Source of the DNA: an archaeon
GTDB lineage: Archaea > Nanobdellota > Nanobdellia > CSSed11-243R1
Length of the DNA stretch: 64,000 bases
Reading direction: 5' to 3'
NCBI GenBank assembly: GCA_024277205.1
Contig: JAJRVP010000005.1
Location: 1-64,000, forward strand
The position numbers and the translations under genes are program-made. This document shows, one piece after another, positions 19,908 to 28,938 of this stretch. The first letter of the stretch is position 1; the number at the start of each line of letters is the position of its first letter. Below the pieces are notes generated by a model. That model did no database searches, was not told the DNA's origin, and saw nothing but the letters and a program-made list of their open reading frames with translations.

Positions 19908-20989
19908 TTTTTCACATATTTTGCTTTAAATTCAATTTCTGGTAGAGTCATACCTTGATGGTTTTCTCCTTCAAGCAAACAAGTTTGTATGAGCAACACA
20001 CCAGGTTTTAATTCCCCATTATCATAAATACTAATTGGTATGATGGTTCTTTTCACACTTGAAGCATCAAAACATGTGGTATCCAACTGATTCCATATCC
20101 CGATCTGATAGTTTTCTTTGCTTGTGTTTGCTGCAACAGTTCCTTCAAAAACATAAAGTGGTTCATAAACTTTCCATATTGGCAATATCCCACCAGGGTC
20201 GGATTTATTATCCTCTATAACGCAAGCCCCTGAAAAGAGATTTGGTGGATGGTCATCATAATTATCAACATAACAATCTCCTTTTTTACATGATTGTGTA
20301 TATGGATACGCAGTTGTGGATTTACATATATCTGAAACATAACACCCATATGTATTTCCTTCATCATCAACACATCCATTTGCATTCCAGGAATAATCAC
20401 AACCACACATTGCGTGATAGTCCAAATTACATCCTGCAATATTTCCTCTATTTTTATAATTAACTTTACAGGGTACTAATTTTTTATTTATTCTCCCTAG
20501 CAAAGAAGTTACAATTCCTTCCTTAATTGTTGTTGGATTAGTTAAACCAGTCACAAATTGTGGAGTTTCGCCGCTCAAGTCTACAACTGCAATATCATAC
20601 TTAAATGCTGCACCAGTACCTTTAGCAGCATCCCACACACCTTCCGCTACATCTGCTTTTAAGTCATAATTGTCTTTCCTCATACAGTTAATATGTTCGT
20701 AATCAATCACTTTATTTTTATCAATTATATTTGGAAATACTCTGCTAACAAATTTTAATTGTTGGGATTCTAGATTTACAATTATTTCCCTATCCTCATA
20801 AGCTAAACAATCTGCAGAAGAAACAATTCTTCTTGTTGCAAGAAGATAAGCTGTGTTTTCATCAAATTCTCTGATTGTAAATTTAACATGTTGTGTCATT
20901 GACAAGAGTGAGATTAAAACTATGAAAAATATCATTATTGAAACGAGCTGAAGTGCAAAAAATACAAGTAATGCTTGTCCTTTTTTCAT
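19904..20989 (-). CDS. pilus-locus membrane-anchored protein
   Basis: MKKGQALLVFFALQLVSIMIFFIVLI, Cys-containing ectodomain, overlapping gene chain. Confidence 0.6.
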   Translation of the reverse strand: MKKGQALLVFFALQLVSIMIFFIVLISLLSMTQHVKFTIREFDENTAYLLATRRIVSSADCLAYEDREIIVNLESQQLKFVSRVFPNIIDKNKVIDYEHINCMRKDNYDLKADVAEGVWDAAKGTGAAFKYDIAVVDLSGETPQFVTGLTNPTTIKEGIVTSLLGRINKKLVPCKVNYKNRGNIAGCNLDYHAMCGCDYSWNANGCVDDEGNTYGCYVSDICKSTTAYPYTQSCKKGDCYVDNYDDHPPNLFSGACVIEDNKSDPGGILPIWKVYEPLYVFEGTVAANTSKENYQIGIWNQLDTTCFDASSVKRTIIPISIYDNGELKPGVLLIQTCLLEGENHQGMTLPEIEFKAKYVKK

Positions 20990-22287
20990 GGATTTTCCTC
21001 CAAATTTATAGTTACTCCAAAATATGGTTTGGTAGCAATTGATTCATCAACATAACACTTTCCTATTGATATATCGCATGTACAACCTACTGAAGATATA
21101 CAACTGACTTGTGTGACAACCTTAATGCTTCTATATTCTAAGTAAGAATCTCTATTATTAAATGAGGGGTTATCTATTGTAAATTCGCATCTCTCGATAG
21201 AATTTAATTTAGAAATATCAAAACAATAAATATCTACATCTGTTTGTTGTGTCTCATCCACAACATTTTGTGGATCTTGTGCAACTCTTTTTAAACATAC
21301 ATCGCCGATGTTATAAATTTTTATATAATACATTGGTAGGAGTACTATTTCTTTATCTGTAGCTGTACCACTCCAACAAGAATCATATGCTAGCTGGAGT
21401 ATTTCGTATATCGGATCTCCATCATATTTTGGATAAACCCAATTCAATGTATCATAAATCCCATCTCTTATCTTTGAGATTAATATTCTTTCTCTTACAA
21501 TTTTAAATTCAACTACATCTCCATAACCATAATCTTTTAAGTTTGCAAATCCAGGATATTCAATTAACAAAGGATCCTCTAAAACATGACGTGGGAATCT
21601 TGCTGGCATTATTGCTTTTATATAATAAACAAAATCACCTTTTCCATAAATTGTCTTTGTTTCTTTACCTCCCTTTTGAATACCAAAATTTGAAATATTC
21701 ATAAAACCGTTTAAACAAGAAAGTTGCCTCTTAGTTGGTTCTTCCCAAAAACAACCAACATCCTTATTAGAATTACAATCATTTTCATTGAATGTCTCGC
21801 AAGCTTCATAAACACCAACCCCATCTCCGCTACAATATGAGAATATGCTTTCACCATCTACTGTCCTATCATAATAAGGTATACACCCCTCATTTTCACA
21901 TCTATCCTCATCTAATAATCTACACTCATCTACACACTCTGTTCCTGTCCAAGCACATCCTACTAATTTCTGACATTTTTCTTCGGTTTCCATAAACTCG
22001 CAGGATACTATTGCCGCATTACAACCCACATTAGAATCATCCGGTTCTACAAATTGACACATTCTAGGAGGCTGATAATATACTTTGATATTATCTGGCA
22101 CAGAATACGCAACATCTGCTAGGGTTACTGTATCATGTGCAATTACTGCAGCTAATCTTGCCGCATCTGTTAAGGGACCTAAAAGTGCAAATGCAAAGAT
22201 TAATGAACCTATTAATGCTGCTGCGGGTATTACAATTGCGCCAATTGTCAGGGCTATATCAACTTGGGCTTTTTTTGTTTTTAGCAT
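20986..22287 (-). CDS. pilus-locus membrane-anchored Cys-rich protein
   Basis: MLKTKKAQVDIALTIGAIVIPAAALIGSLIF; many Cys. Confidence 0.6.
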   Translation of the reverse strand: MLKTKKAQVDIALTIGAIVIPAAALIGSLIFAFALLGPLTDAARLAAVIAHDTVTLADVAYSVPDNIKVYYQPPRMCQFVEPDDSNVGCNAAIVSCEFMETEEKCQKLVGCAWTGTECVDECRLLDEDRCENEGCIPYYDRTVDGESIFSYCSGDGVGVYEACETFNENDCNSNKDVGCFWEEPTKRQLSCLNGFMNISNFGIQKGGKETKTIYGKGDFVYYIKAIMPARFPRHVLEDPLLIEYPGFANLKDYGYGDVVEFKIVRERILISKIRDGIYDTLNWVYPKYDGDPIYEILQLAYDSCWSGTATDKEIVLLPMYYIKIYNIGDVCLKRVAQDPQNVVDETQQTDVDIYCFDISKLNSIERCEFTIDNPSFNNRDSYLEYRSIKVVTQVSCISSVGCTCDISIGKCYVDESIATKPYFGVTINLEENP

Positions 22288-23153
22288 TTACCACACCAAG
22301 TATCGCAAGGGATTTTATCATTTGCATTATACACAGTACTTCCACCTTCAATTTTCATATTAAGAAACCACCCATAATCTTGTTTTTCTAAAATAAATAT
22401 TTCAAATTTTATTGGTCTTTTTTGGAAGGAATCACCTTTTAATCCAGCAAGCCAAACAAGAGGTTTTCCAAAATAACGAAGCGTACAAGGATACATAGTA
22501 CCATCTGGTGCTCTATATGTGCAACCAATATCTTCTATAATGCGCGCACAATCCATCACTTTTATTCGTTCAACAGCATAATCATTTCCTTCTTTATCAA
22601 ATGCATTCAATAACTTATTGTTCGCCCATGTTGTTATTTTTTGAAATTCCTCTTCCCATGTTGAACCTGCGTTAACAGTAATGAGGTTATTATAAGGAAC
22701 ACAATCAGCAAAGAACGAACTTGAATAATCTATCCTCAGTAAACATAGACACGCATCCTGCAAATTTCCAATATTTGGTGTTGTACATTTTTTAATTGCA
22801 AATTTACCATCGTTCCCGATATCCTTTAATTGCTTTCCATCATAAGACCCACTATAAAGATAATCTGCTGTTTCGCGAGGTATAATAACAGCTGCATACG
22901 CCCTTTGGTCTACATCAGTTCTTAGTTTAAATGGTGTTAAAGTTTCTTCTCCTTGTGTCATAGCTTTTGCCATTAGTGCTTTCAAATCATTAAATGCCTG
23001 TTTATTGTTTGCATCTTCAACTGCTGTTGAAATTGACGAACCAAAATAAATAAAGATGAGCAAAATTACGACAACAATTATTATTCCCCCTATTATTTCA
23101 ATCCAATATTTTGTAAATCCTTTTTTCATCTTTAAAAGGTTAATCATGGACAA
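22281..23153 (-). CDS. pilus-locus membrane-anchored protein
   Basis: KKGFTKYWIEIIGGIIIVVVILLIFI; resembles the neighbouring 23144-24052 product in layout. Confidence 0.55.
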   Translation of the reverse strand: MSMINLLKMKKGFTKYWIEIIGGIIIVVVILLIFIYFGSSISTAVEDANNKQAFNDLKALMAKAMTQGEETLTPFKLRTDVDQRAYAAVIIPRETADYLYSGSYDGKQLKDIGNDGKFAIKKCTTPNIGNLQDACLCLLRIDYSSSFFADCVPYNNLITVNAGSTWEEEFQKITTWANNKLLNAFDKEGNDYAVERIKVMDCARIIEDIGCTYRAPDGTMYPCTLRYFGKPLVWLAGLKGDSFQKRPIKFEIFILEKQDYGWFLNMKIEGGSTVYNANDKIPCDTWCGKC

Positions 23154-24052
23154 TCACTTGAATATACATTGTTTTTATCTTCTTTAAAATCTCCTGCTTT
23201 CAAACTCGGATGGCTATAAAATTCCATATAATAATCTGGACCATAATTTGCAATTGGGCGTTGCATAGACATGGAATCAAAGAATATTTTTCTTACAATG
23301 TAATCTCCAAAGAATCCTGATTTCTTTGTTGCTGGATCAATCCAAACAATGACTTTTTCCTCATGTGACATAGATGGAAGCACTGGAAAACCTCCTTGCC
23401 CAGATGGTGCGTAATATCTGCAGTTTAACTCATCAACTGATTTGCATTGAAGAACAACTATTTTTTCAACAGCATTTGATGTAAGCTCATCTGCTGCTTT
23501 CTCATTCCACTTATTTATTTTATCTATTTGTTCAGCCCATTTTTCTGCTTTTCCTGTGCCCGCATCAATCAATATCTCTCCATTTGAGGATAATGGATTA
23601 ACTCTTGGTATTGTAATTGTATTGTGTGTTGGATTAACACAATACTCTTTTTTGAATCGAACTCTTATGAGGCACCAACACAAATCGCTATCATCCAAGC
23701 AATTTTTAATTCTTCCTTTTGAAACTTTTGTGGTGCATGGATAATACTCTTCACCAAAACATTCATCTAATAAATCAAGTTTATTTGCAAAATCGCTTAC
23801 AAATAATCCTATGGCATATGTATTTGATTTTGTTGGCGCAGACAAACTTATATATGCTGTTGTTTCTGCTCCTTCTGTACAGGTTTTTGACATAACTGAG
23901 GTAAATTTATTAAATGATTTTATATTTTCCATATCTGTTAAAAACTGCAAGAATGGACCTGCAAATCCACTGAAAAGTATAATCATTAATCCCACTACTA
24001 TCATCGAACCTATCATTTCAATTATAAATGGAGATAGCATTCCTCTTTTCAT
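23144..24052 (-). CDS. pilus-locus membrane-anchored protein
   Basis: MKRGMLSPFIIEMIGSMIVVGLMIILF; Cys-containing ectodomain. Confidence 0.55.
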   Translation of the reverse strand: MKRGMLSPFIIEMIGSMIVVGLMIILFSGFAGPFLQFLTDMENIKSFNKFTSVMSKTCTEGAETTAYISLSAPTKSNTYAIGLFVSDFANKLDLLDECFGEEYYPCTTKVSKGRIKNCLDDSDLCWCLIRVRFKKEYCVNPTHNTITIPRVNPLSSNGEILIDAGTGKAEKWAEQIDKINKWNEKAADELTSNAVEKIVVLQCKSVDELNCRYYAPSGQGGFPVLPSMSHEEKVIVWIDPATKKSGFFGDYIVRKIFFDSMSMQRPIANYGPDYYMEFYSHPSLKAGDFKEDKNNVYSSDCP

Positions 24053-24234
24053 GGTCCTGAAATCACCCCTCCAGATGTGTTGTTGATTAATTCATGAGTA
24101 ACATTTCCAATGTTTCTTTCAAAAAGCCCAAATCCTGAAAAATGCCAAATTAAAATAATAATTGAAATTATTAATATGATTATTAAAAAGATTATAAATG
24201 AAAATGGTATGCTTATTCCTTTCATTTTTATCAA
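24049..24234 (-). CDS. small pilin-like protein
   Basis: MKGISIPFSFIIFLIIILIISIIILIW. Confidence 0.5.
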   Translation of the reverse strand: MIKMKGISIPFSFIIFLIIILIISIIILIWHFSGFGLFERNIGNVTHELINNTSGGVISGP

Positions 24235-24431
24235 CCAAAAAATCCAGTTACCTCTTCAGTGGCATTTTTGGACACATTCCCACCGATGTTAAATATGTCA
24301 ATTGATGCTTTGCTGCCCTCTCCAATAACTCCAAAAACATAAAGAAGCACTACTGCTAGTATAATTATACCTAATACTAAGACGATGATTACATGGATGG
24401 GTAATCCCTGTGCTTTTTCTCCAACTCTCAT
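24231..24431 (-). CDS. small pilin-like protein (KAQGLP type)
   Basis: MRVGEKAQGLPIHVIIVLVLGIIILAVVLLYVFG. Confidence 0.6.
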   Translation of the reverse strand: MRVGEKAQGLPIHVIIVLVLGIIILAVVLLYVFGVIGEGSKASIDIFNIGGNVSKNATEEVTGFFG

Positions 24432-24510
24432 TAGTATTTTCTAATACTTATGGATATATAACTTTTAAGAAAACAAAAAATTAAAAGAAAAAATAAAAGC
24501 TTGGCTATGT

Positions 24511-24888
24511 TTAAGGTGTTACTGTTGCACCGCTACAATCCAGTTGTTTTTGTATTCCATTTGCAAAAGTTACATAACATTGTACTCCATAATCGTAACA
24601 ATTAATCTCTTGTGTTTGTCCTTTTAATGCTTGTGAAATACAGTATTTACTATTAACTGAACCTAATAAATCGTCTGGGTCTTGACCTACTGTGTATTCC
24701 ATTGTATTTGCTTTTGTTTGTAATTTTGCACAAGCATCTTCACAACTGGTTCTAAATTGTTGTGGTGCTAATGCACTTCCTGCAGAACTCCCACCCGCTA
24801 CTACAAATCCTGCTGCTAAGATTAAAATCAAAATAGCCAAAGCTGCTATAACAATAAAATTTATTGGCAATCCTTGTGCTTTCATCAT
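24511..24888 (-). CDS. pilin-like protein (KAQGLP type, Cys-rich C-terminus)
   Basis: MKAQGLPINFIVIAALAILILILAAGF...CEDACAKL. Confidence 0.65.
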   Translation of the reverse strand: MMKAQGLPINFIVIAALAILILILAAGFVVAGGSSAGSALAPQQFRTSCEDACAKLQTKANTMEYTVGQDPDDLLGSVNSKYCISQALKGQTQEINCYDYGVQCYVTFANGIQKQLDCSGATVTP

Positions 24889-24944
24889 GCTTACCTCCTT
24901 TTGATGTTAATTTTAACTAATTATATATTAAAAAGGTTTTCTAA

Positions 24945-24975
24945 ATCAGAACCTACGGTTCTGATACATCCTCTT
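24945..24975. repeat. palindromic element family 2, copy A
   Basis: atcagaacctacggttctgatacatcctctt; 8-bp perfect hairpin tcagaacc-tac-ggttctga. Confidence 0.4.
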
Positions 24976-24983
24976 GTAGAAGG

Positions 24984-25328
24984 TTAACATGAAGATGTTG
25001 TTCCACTACAAGAAAGAGTACAGGTAACACCATCGCTTGTTGTTATTTCACAAGTTGTTATTTCGTCGCATCTCAAATCTTCACCAAGTCCTTTTACAGA
25101 TTGAGTTAAGGAACAAAATGGTGAATCCGAATTTGAATATGGGCTCGTTGCGCCTTTTGCTAAATTTATTTCTAAAAGGCATTTTGAATCGCAAGCATTT
25201 ACTGCTGTTTGTGTGTCAACTGCTTCTGTTCGAAATCCTTTAAAGAAAAACATTGTGACAACTACCAAAACTAAAATAACCATAATGGTGATTACAATAA
25301 AACTCATTGGCATTCCTTGAGATTTCAT
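24984..25328 (-). CDS. pilin-like protein (KSQGMP type)
   Basis: MKSQGMPMSFIVITIMVILVLVVVTMFFFKG...CDSKCLLEI. Confidence 0.65.
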   Translation of the reverse strand: MKSQGMPMSFIVITIMVILVLVVVTMFFFKGFRTEAVDTQTAVNACDSKCLLEINLAKGATSPYSNSDSPFCSLTQSVKGLGEDLRCDEITTCEITTSDGVTCTLSCSGTTSSC

Positions 25329-25330
25329 GA

Positions 25331-25612
25331 TCAACAACACGCAGTTCCATCAGGTTTATCACAATCAAGGTAATTACAGCAATTTACACCTGCTTTGTTA
25401 GATGTAGATTTATACGTACTGCAACTGATTCCTCCTTGATTTAGCTTTAAACATTCTGCTTGACACTTTCCATATATCGTTTGTTCAGTTACTCCCTCTT
25501 TCCCACTACCAAGTCCTTTAAAGAAAAATAATAATACTCCAACAAGTACAACTATCACCAATATTATCAAAACAATTGTTGTCATTGGGAGTCCTTGTGC
25601 TTTACTCATCAT
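25331..25612 (-). CDS. pilin-like protein (KAQGLP type)
   Basis: MSKAQGLPMTTIVLIILVIVVLVGVLLFFFKGLG...CQAECLKL; internal Met preferred over the ORF-track start. Confidence 0.65.
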   Translation of the reverse strand: MMSKAQGLPMTTIVLIILVIVVLVGVLLFFFKGLGSGKEGVTEQTIYGKCQAECLKLNQGGISCSTYKSTSNKAGVNCCNYLDCDKPDGTACC

Positions 25613-25655
25613 CTTACCTCCAAATTTTTTAGTTAATTGATTATTAAAAACATTT

Positions 25656-25979
25656 CTAAGTGCAGGATGCACTCCCACCACTACATGTAATTAAACATGC
25701 TGGGGAAACGCTTTCTACTTTGCAAGACAAATAACTATCACAATTAGAATCACAAAAGCCAACATTATTTGCTGCATTGCTTGCTGCTGTAGTTGTTGTT
25801 GGCTCTTGCGATGTTATTTTTGCACATAATGCTTGACACTTAGCAAATATGTTTTGTTCTCCAACTCCTGTTTTTCCTTGCCCAAAACTGCTAAAGAAAA
25901 AAATCAAAACTGCTGCAAGAGTTACAATTACCAAAATGATTAATACAATTGTTTGCATTGGAAGACCTTGGGATTTCAT
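25656..25979 (-). CDS. pilin-like protein (KSQGLP type)
   Basis: MKSQGLPMQTIVLIILVIVTLAAVLIFFFSSFGQGKTGVGEQNIFAKCQALCAKI; closely resembles the previous gene. Confidence 0.65.
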   Translation of the reverse strand: MKSQGLPMQTIVLIILVIVTLAAVLIFFFSSFGQGKTGVGEQNIFAKCQALCAKITSQEPTTTTAASNAANNVGFCDSNCDSYLSCKVESVSPACLITCSGGSASCT

Positions 25980-26281
25980 TAGCAACTACTCCTACAAACA
26001 TTATCTTCACACAAAGTTGTAGCTCCAGTACAGCTAGCACAAGTTGGGGTACATTCACCTGTTTTTGAACAACAATATGGTTTATCACTTGGACAACCAC
26101 CAAAAGCTGCTGAGCCACAGCGTGCTTCTCCTGTTTTATTAAAGCTGATATCCAAAAAAGTTTTTGTAGATTCTTTTCCACCACTGAATCCACCAAAGAA
26201 AAATATTGCTATAACTGCTAGTGCAACTATTGCAATGATTATTATTACAATTGTTGTCATGGGTAGTCCTTGTGCTTTCAT
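25979..26281 (-). CDS. pilin-like protein with knot-like Cys cluster
   Basis: MKAQGLPMTTIVIIIIAIVALAVIAIFFFGG...CPSDKPYCCSKTGECTPTCASC. Confidence 0.65.
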   Translation of the reverse strand: MKAQGLPMTTIVIIIIAIVALAVIAIFFFGGFSGGKESTKTFLDISFNKTGEARCGSAAFGGCPSDKPYCCSKTGECTPTCASCTGATTLCEDNVCRSSC

Positions 26282-26294
26282 ATTTATCACATCC

Positions 26295-26450
26295 TTATGC
26301 CACGCTCTCTGCAGAGCCAAAAAGTTGCCCTATCAAGCTTTTGACTTCTGCCCCATATTTCATTCCTAAAATAATAACTATAACTGCGATTACTACCATC
26401 AAGATTAAAATAATAATTTGGCGTGTTGAAAACTCTATTGAGGCTTTCAT
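26295..26450 (-). CDS. 51-aa pilin-like protein (below ORF-track cutoff)
   Basis: Own translation: MKASIEFSTRQIIILILMVVIAVIVIILGMKYGAEVKSLIGQLFGSAESVA*. Confidence 0.55.
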   Translation of the reverse strand: MKASIEFSTRQIIILILMVVIAVIVIILGMKYGAEVKSLIGQLFGSAESVA

Positions 26451-26662
26451 TGTAATCCTCCACCACCACGAATTATGTTTAATTTATCCACAATAGTTGT
26501 TGTTTGGGATTCGCTTTGTTTTCCAAAATAAATAAGTAAAAATAATACAACTGCCATGCCAACAACTAAAAGAATTATACTTATTATTGTTGCAGAGATT
26601 CCTTTTTTTGAAATTCTTTTCATAATTTTTTTATAAATTTTTTTAAACATGTTTATCCCCAT
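26447..26662 (-). CDS. small pilin-like protein
   Basis: KKGISATIISIILLVVGMAVVLFLLIYFG. Confidence 0.5.
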   Translation of the reverse strand: MGINMFKKIYKKIMKRISKKGISATIISIILLVVGMAVVLFLLIYFGKQSESQTTTIVDKLNIIRGGGGLQ

Positions 26663-26817
26663 TTGAATACTTTACTAAAATTGGTTATTTTATTAAAAGC
26701 TTCGCTCCCACTAAGTTTTTGTCCAAAAAACAAAACTAAAACAACAATTATTGCAAGTATGGCTATGAAAATTATTAAAACAACCATATTGCTTGGGGCT
26801 TCAAGTGCTTTTTTCAT
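26653..26817 (-). CDS. small pilin-like protein
   Basis: MKKALEAPSNMVVLIIFIAILAIIVVLVLFFGQ. Confidence 0.5.
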   Translation of the reverse strand: MKKALEAPSNMVVLIIFIAILAIIVVLVLFFGQKLSGSEAFNKITNFSKVFKWG

Positions 26818-26818
26818 T

Positions 26819-27799
26819 TTAACATCCAATATCATTATCTGCTGCTAATACGCAACCATCACCTGTTTTTTCGCAAGTTACATCTTCATCAAAACACCAG
26901 TATACGCTATCCCATGGTGGGGTTTCTCCTGTCCAACAATCTGCATCTCTTATGTTCTCCCCATATGGCATTTTATCCAGATATTTTATGAACAATCTCC
27001 CTTTTTGTATATATTTACCAGAATAGTAAGTGTCATCAACTTTCTCTCCCCCACCAATTAGTGCACCGCTAACATAGAAAATATAATCGTTTGTCCTTGT
27101 TATTGTAAGCCGCATTCCTCCGTCTGTGCTCTTAATCTTGTCCCAATATGTTATCCCACAACCATCAGGATCACCAGGGTCACATTTTTTATTGCTTGGG
27201 TATTCATGCGTTTTTAGATAATAAACAATTTCTTCGATAGTGACTCCTCTTTCAAGGTTGAAGTTTATTACAAAACAAGTTCTTGGGTTTGGTGGTGTTT
27301 TTCCTGTTAATGGATCAAACTTTCCTTTTGAAAACATACCCCAACAATCAACACTTCTTTCAGCAACTTCTCTCATAAAAACTTCTGGGGAAGTCAAACT
27401 ATCACCACAATCCTTCTCAAAATCCCCTATTTTTATTGTTGGGTTTGGACAATGCATTAAGGGTAATCCAGAAAAAACAACCAAGATTGTATACAACAAA
27501 AAAGCTATGAATGCAGCATAAATTGATAAACAATATATGTTTCCTGGGAATGCTTTACAAAAGGATCCATAAATTACAATTAACAATGCCATTACACCAA
27601 TCATTGCCCAAAAGAACAACCAAATTAAATTAACTAAGATACCCCTCACATAAGATGTCCATGTTATCAATGTTGTACAAATTATTGTTTGAAGATTTGA
27701 AATTAATCCTGCTTTCATGATTAACATTATCCCTATTGCTAGTGAAATAATTGCCAAGATTAACATTACAACTGTTTGCAGAGCAATTCCTTTTTTCAT
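26819..27799 (-). CDS. polytopic membrane protein of pilus locus
   Basis: MKKGIALQTVVMLILAIISLAIGIMLIMKAG plus further TM segments; similar layout to the next gene (PNPRTCFVINFNLE vs PNPRICFTLETYIK). Confidence 0.55.
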   Translation of the reverse strand: MKKGIALQTVVMLILAIISLAIGIMLIMKAGLISNLQTIICTTLITWTSYVRGILVNLIWLFFWAMIGVMALLIVIYGSFCKAFPGNIYCLSIYAAFIAFLLYTILVVFSGLPLMHCPNPTIKIGDFEKDCGDSLTSPEVFMREVAERSVDCWGMFSKGKFDPLTGKTPPNPRTCFVINFNLERGVTIEEIVYYLKTHEYPSNKKCDPGDPDGCGITYWDKIKSTDGGMRLTITRTNDYIFYVSGALIGGGEKVDDTYYSGKYIQKGRLFIKYLDKMPYGENIRDADCWTGETPPWDSVYWCFDEDVTCEKTGDGCVLAADNDIGC

Positions 27800-28695
27800 A
27801 TTTCCTCCACACACCATACTATTGCATCATGAGGTGGGTCGAACTGTCCAAATGGCCCTACTGAGATTCCACCACATGGTGCACTTGATAGCGAGCCAGT
27901 CCAATCAAAGTCATGCCTATCTAAAAACATGACATAGACTCTCGAATCTTTTACTTTGCAATCTGCCCAATCATCTGGGTTGTTCCCTTTAAAAGTGGAA
28001 CCACAATATAAATACAATTTTAAATCGGGTTCCTTACCTAATGGCCATGACGCATTAAAAAGCCTGTACGTTTCATCAAATACGTGCTTCATGTTATCCT
28101 CTGTTTTAATGTAGGTTTCAAGAGTAAAACAAATCCTTGGGTTTGGAGGGTCTATACCAAAAAGTGGATTTAATTCTCCTGCGCCAAGCATATTATAACA
28201 ATCAATTGTTCTTGATGCAATTGTTTCAATAAATTTGTCAGAATCTACTGGCTTGCTTCTAAAACCAACATCGATTGTTAAAGAGGGGCACATAAGGGGA
28301 ATTTTTGGGAACATAGTTAAAATGACAAATAGCATAATTGTACTACCAATTCCTAAATATGAAAATGCCCTAGTCAATGTTCCTTTTGCAACATCTTTTA
28401 AAATTATTTTTGGAACTTTTGTGATGCCTCTAATTCCTGTTTGAAATAATGCTCCAGCACCACCGATAAGTACAGTAAAAATAGTTATCATTGTCAAAGC
28501 AATGCTCAAAAGTGACCAAATTGTTTTAATAAAATAATCCCGAGTATATGCTGAAAAGGTGCAAAACATTACTGCTGTTTGTTCTTTAAATGCTGCAAGC
28601 AGTCCTGTCTGCATTAAAACAAAGATGATTAACACTAAAAAAACAATTCCAACTATGAATTTTACTGCAGTTTCGAGTGCAACTCCTTTTTTCAT
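27796..28695 (-). CDS. polytopic membrane protein of pilus locus, likely paralogue of preceding gene
   Basis: MKKGVALETAVKFIVGIVFLVLIIFVLMQTGL; start trimmed to the internal Met. Confidence 0.55.
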   Translation of the reverse strand: MKKGVALETAVKFIVGIVFLVLIIFVLMQTGLLAAFKEQTAVMFCTFSAYTRDYFIKTIWSLLSIALTMITIFTVLIGGAGALFQTGIRGITKVPKIILKDVAKGTLTRAFSYLGIGSTIMLFVILTMFPKIPLMCPSLTIDVGFRSKPVDSDKFIETIASRTIDCYNMLGAGELNPLFGIDPPNPRICFTLETYIKTEDNMKHVFDETYRLFNASWPLGKEPDLKLYLYCGSTFKGNNPDDWADCKVKDSRVYVMFLDRHDFDWTGSLSSAPCGGISVGPFGQFDPPHDAIVWCVEEI

Positions 28696-28735
28696 CAGAA
28701 CCACCTGCGGGTTCCGATACCTCCCGCATCCTTTT
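28694..28735. repeat. palindromic element family 2, copy B
   Basis: atcagaaccacctgcgggttccgatacctcccgcatcctttt aligns with copy A with gaps. Confidence 0.4.
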
Positions 28736-28740
28736 TTCAT

Positions 28741-28938
28741 TTATTCACCTGTGAGTACTTCAAAAATTCCAGAGCCGAAATTATAAAGGGTTTCACCAGA
28801 TTTTTCAGCTGTTAATCTTGGAATAACAATTATTATAATAATTGCAACTAGCAACAAAAATAAAATAATTTTGATAATATTCCCTGTTGAAAAGTGCATG
28901 CCTTGTTCTTCAAGTCCTTTTTTATTTAGTTTAACCAT
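28741..28938 (-). CDS. small single-TM protein
   Basis: 65 aa, IIKIILFLLLVAIIIIIVIP, within an overlapping gene chain. Confidence 0.5.
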   Translation of the reverse strand: MVKLNKKGLEEQGMHFSTGNIIKIILFLLLVAIIIIIVIPRLTAEKSGETLYNFGSGIFEVLTGE

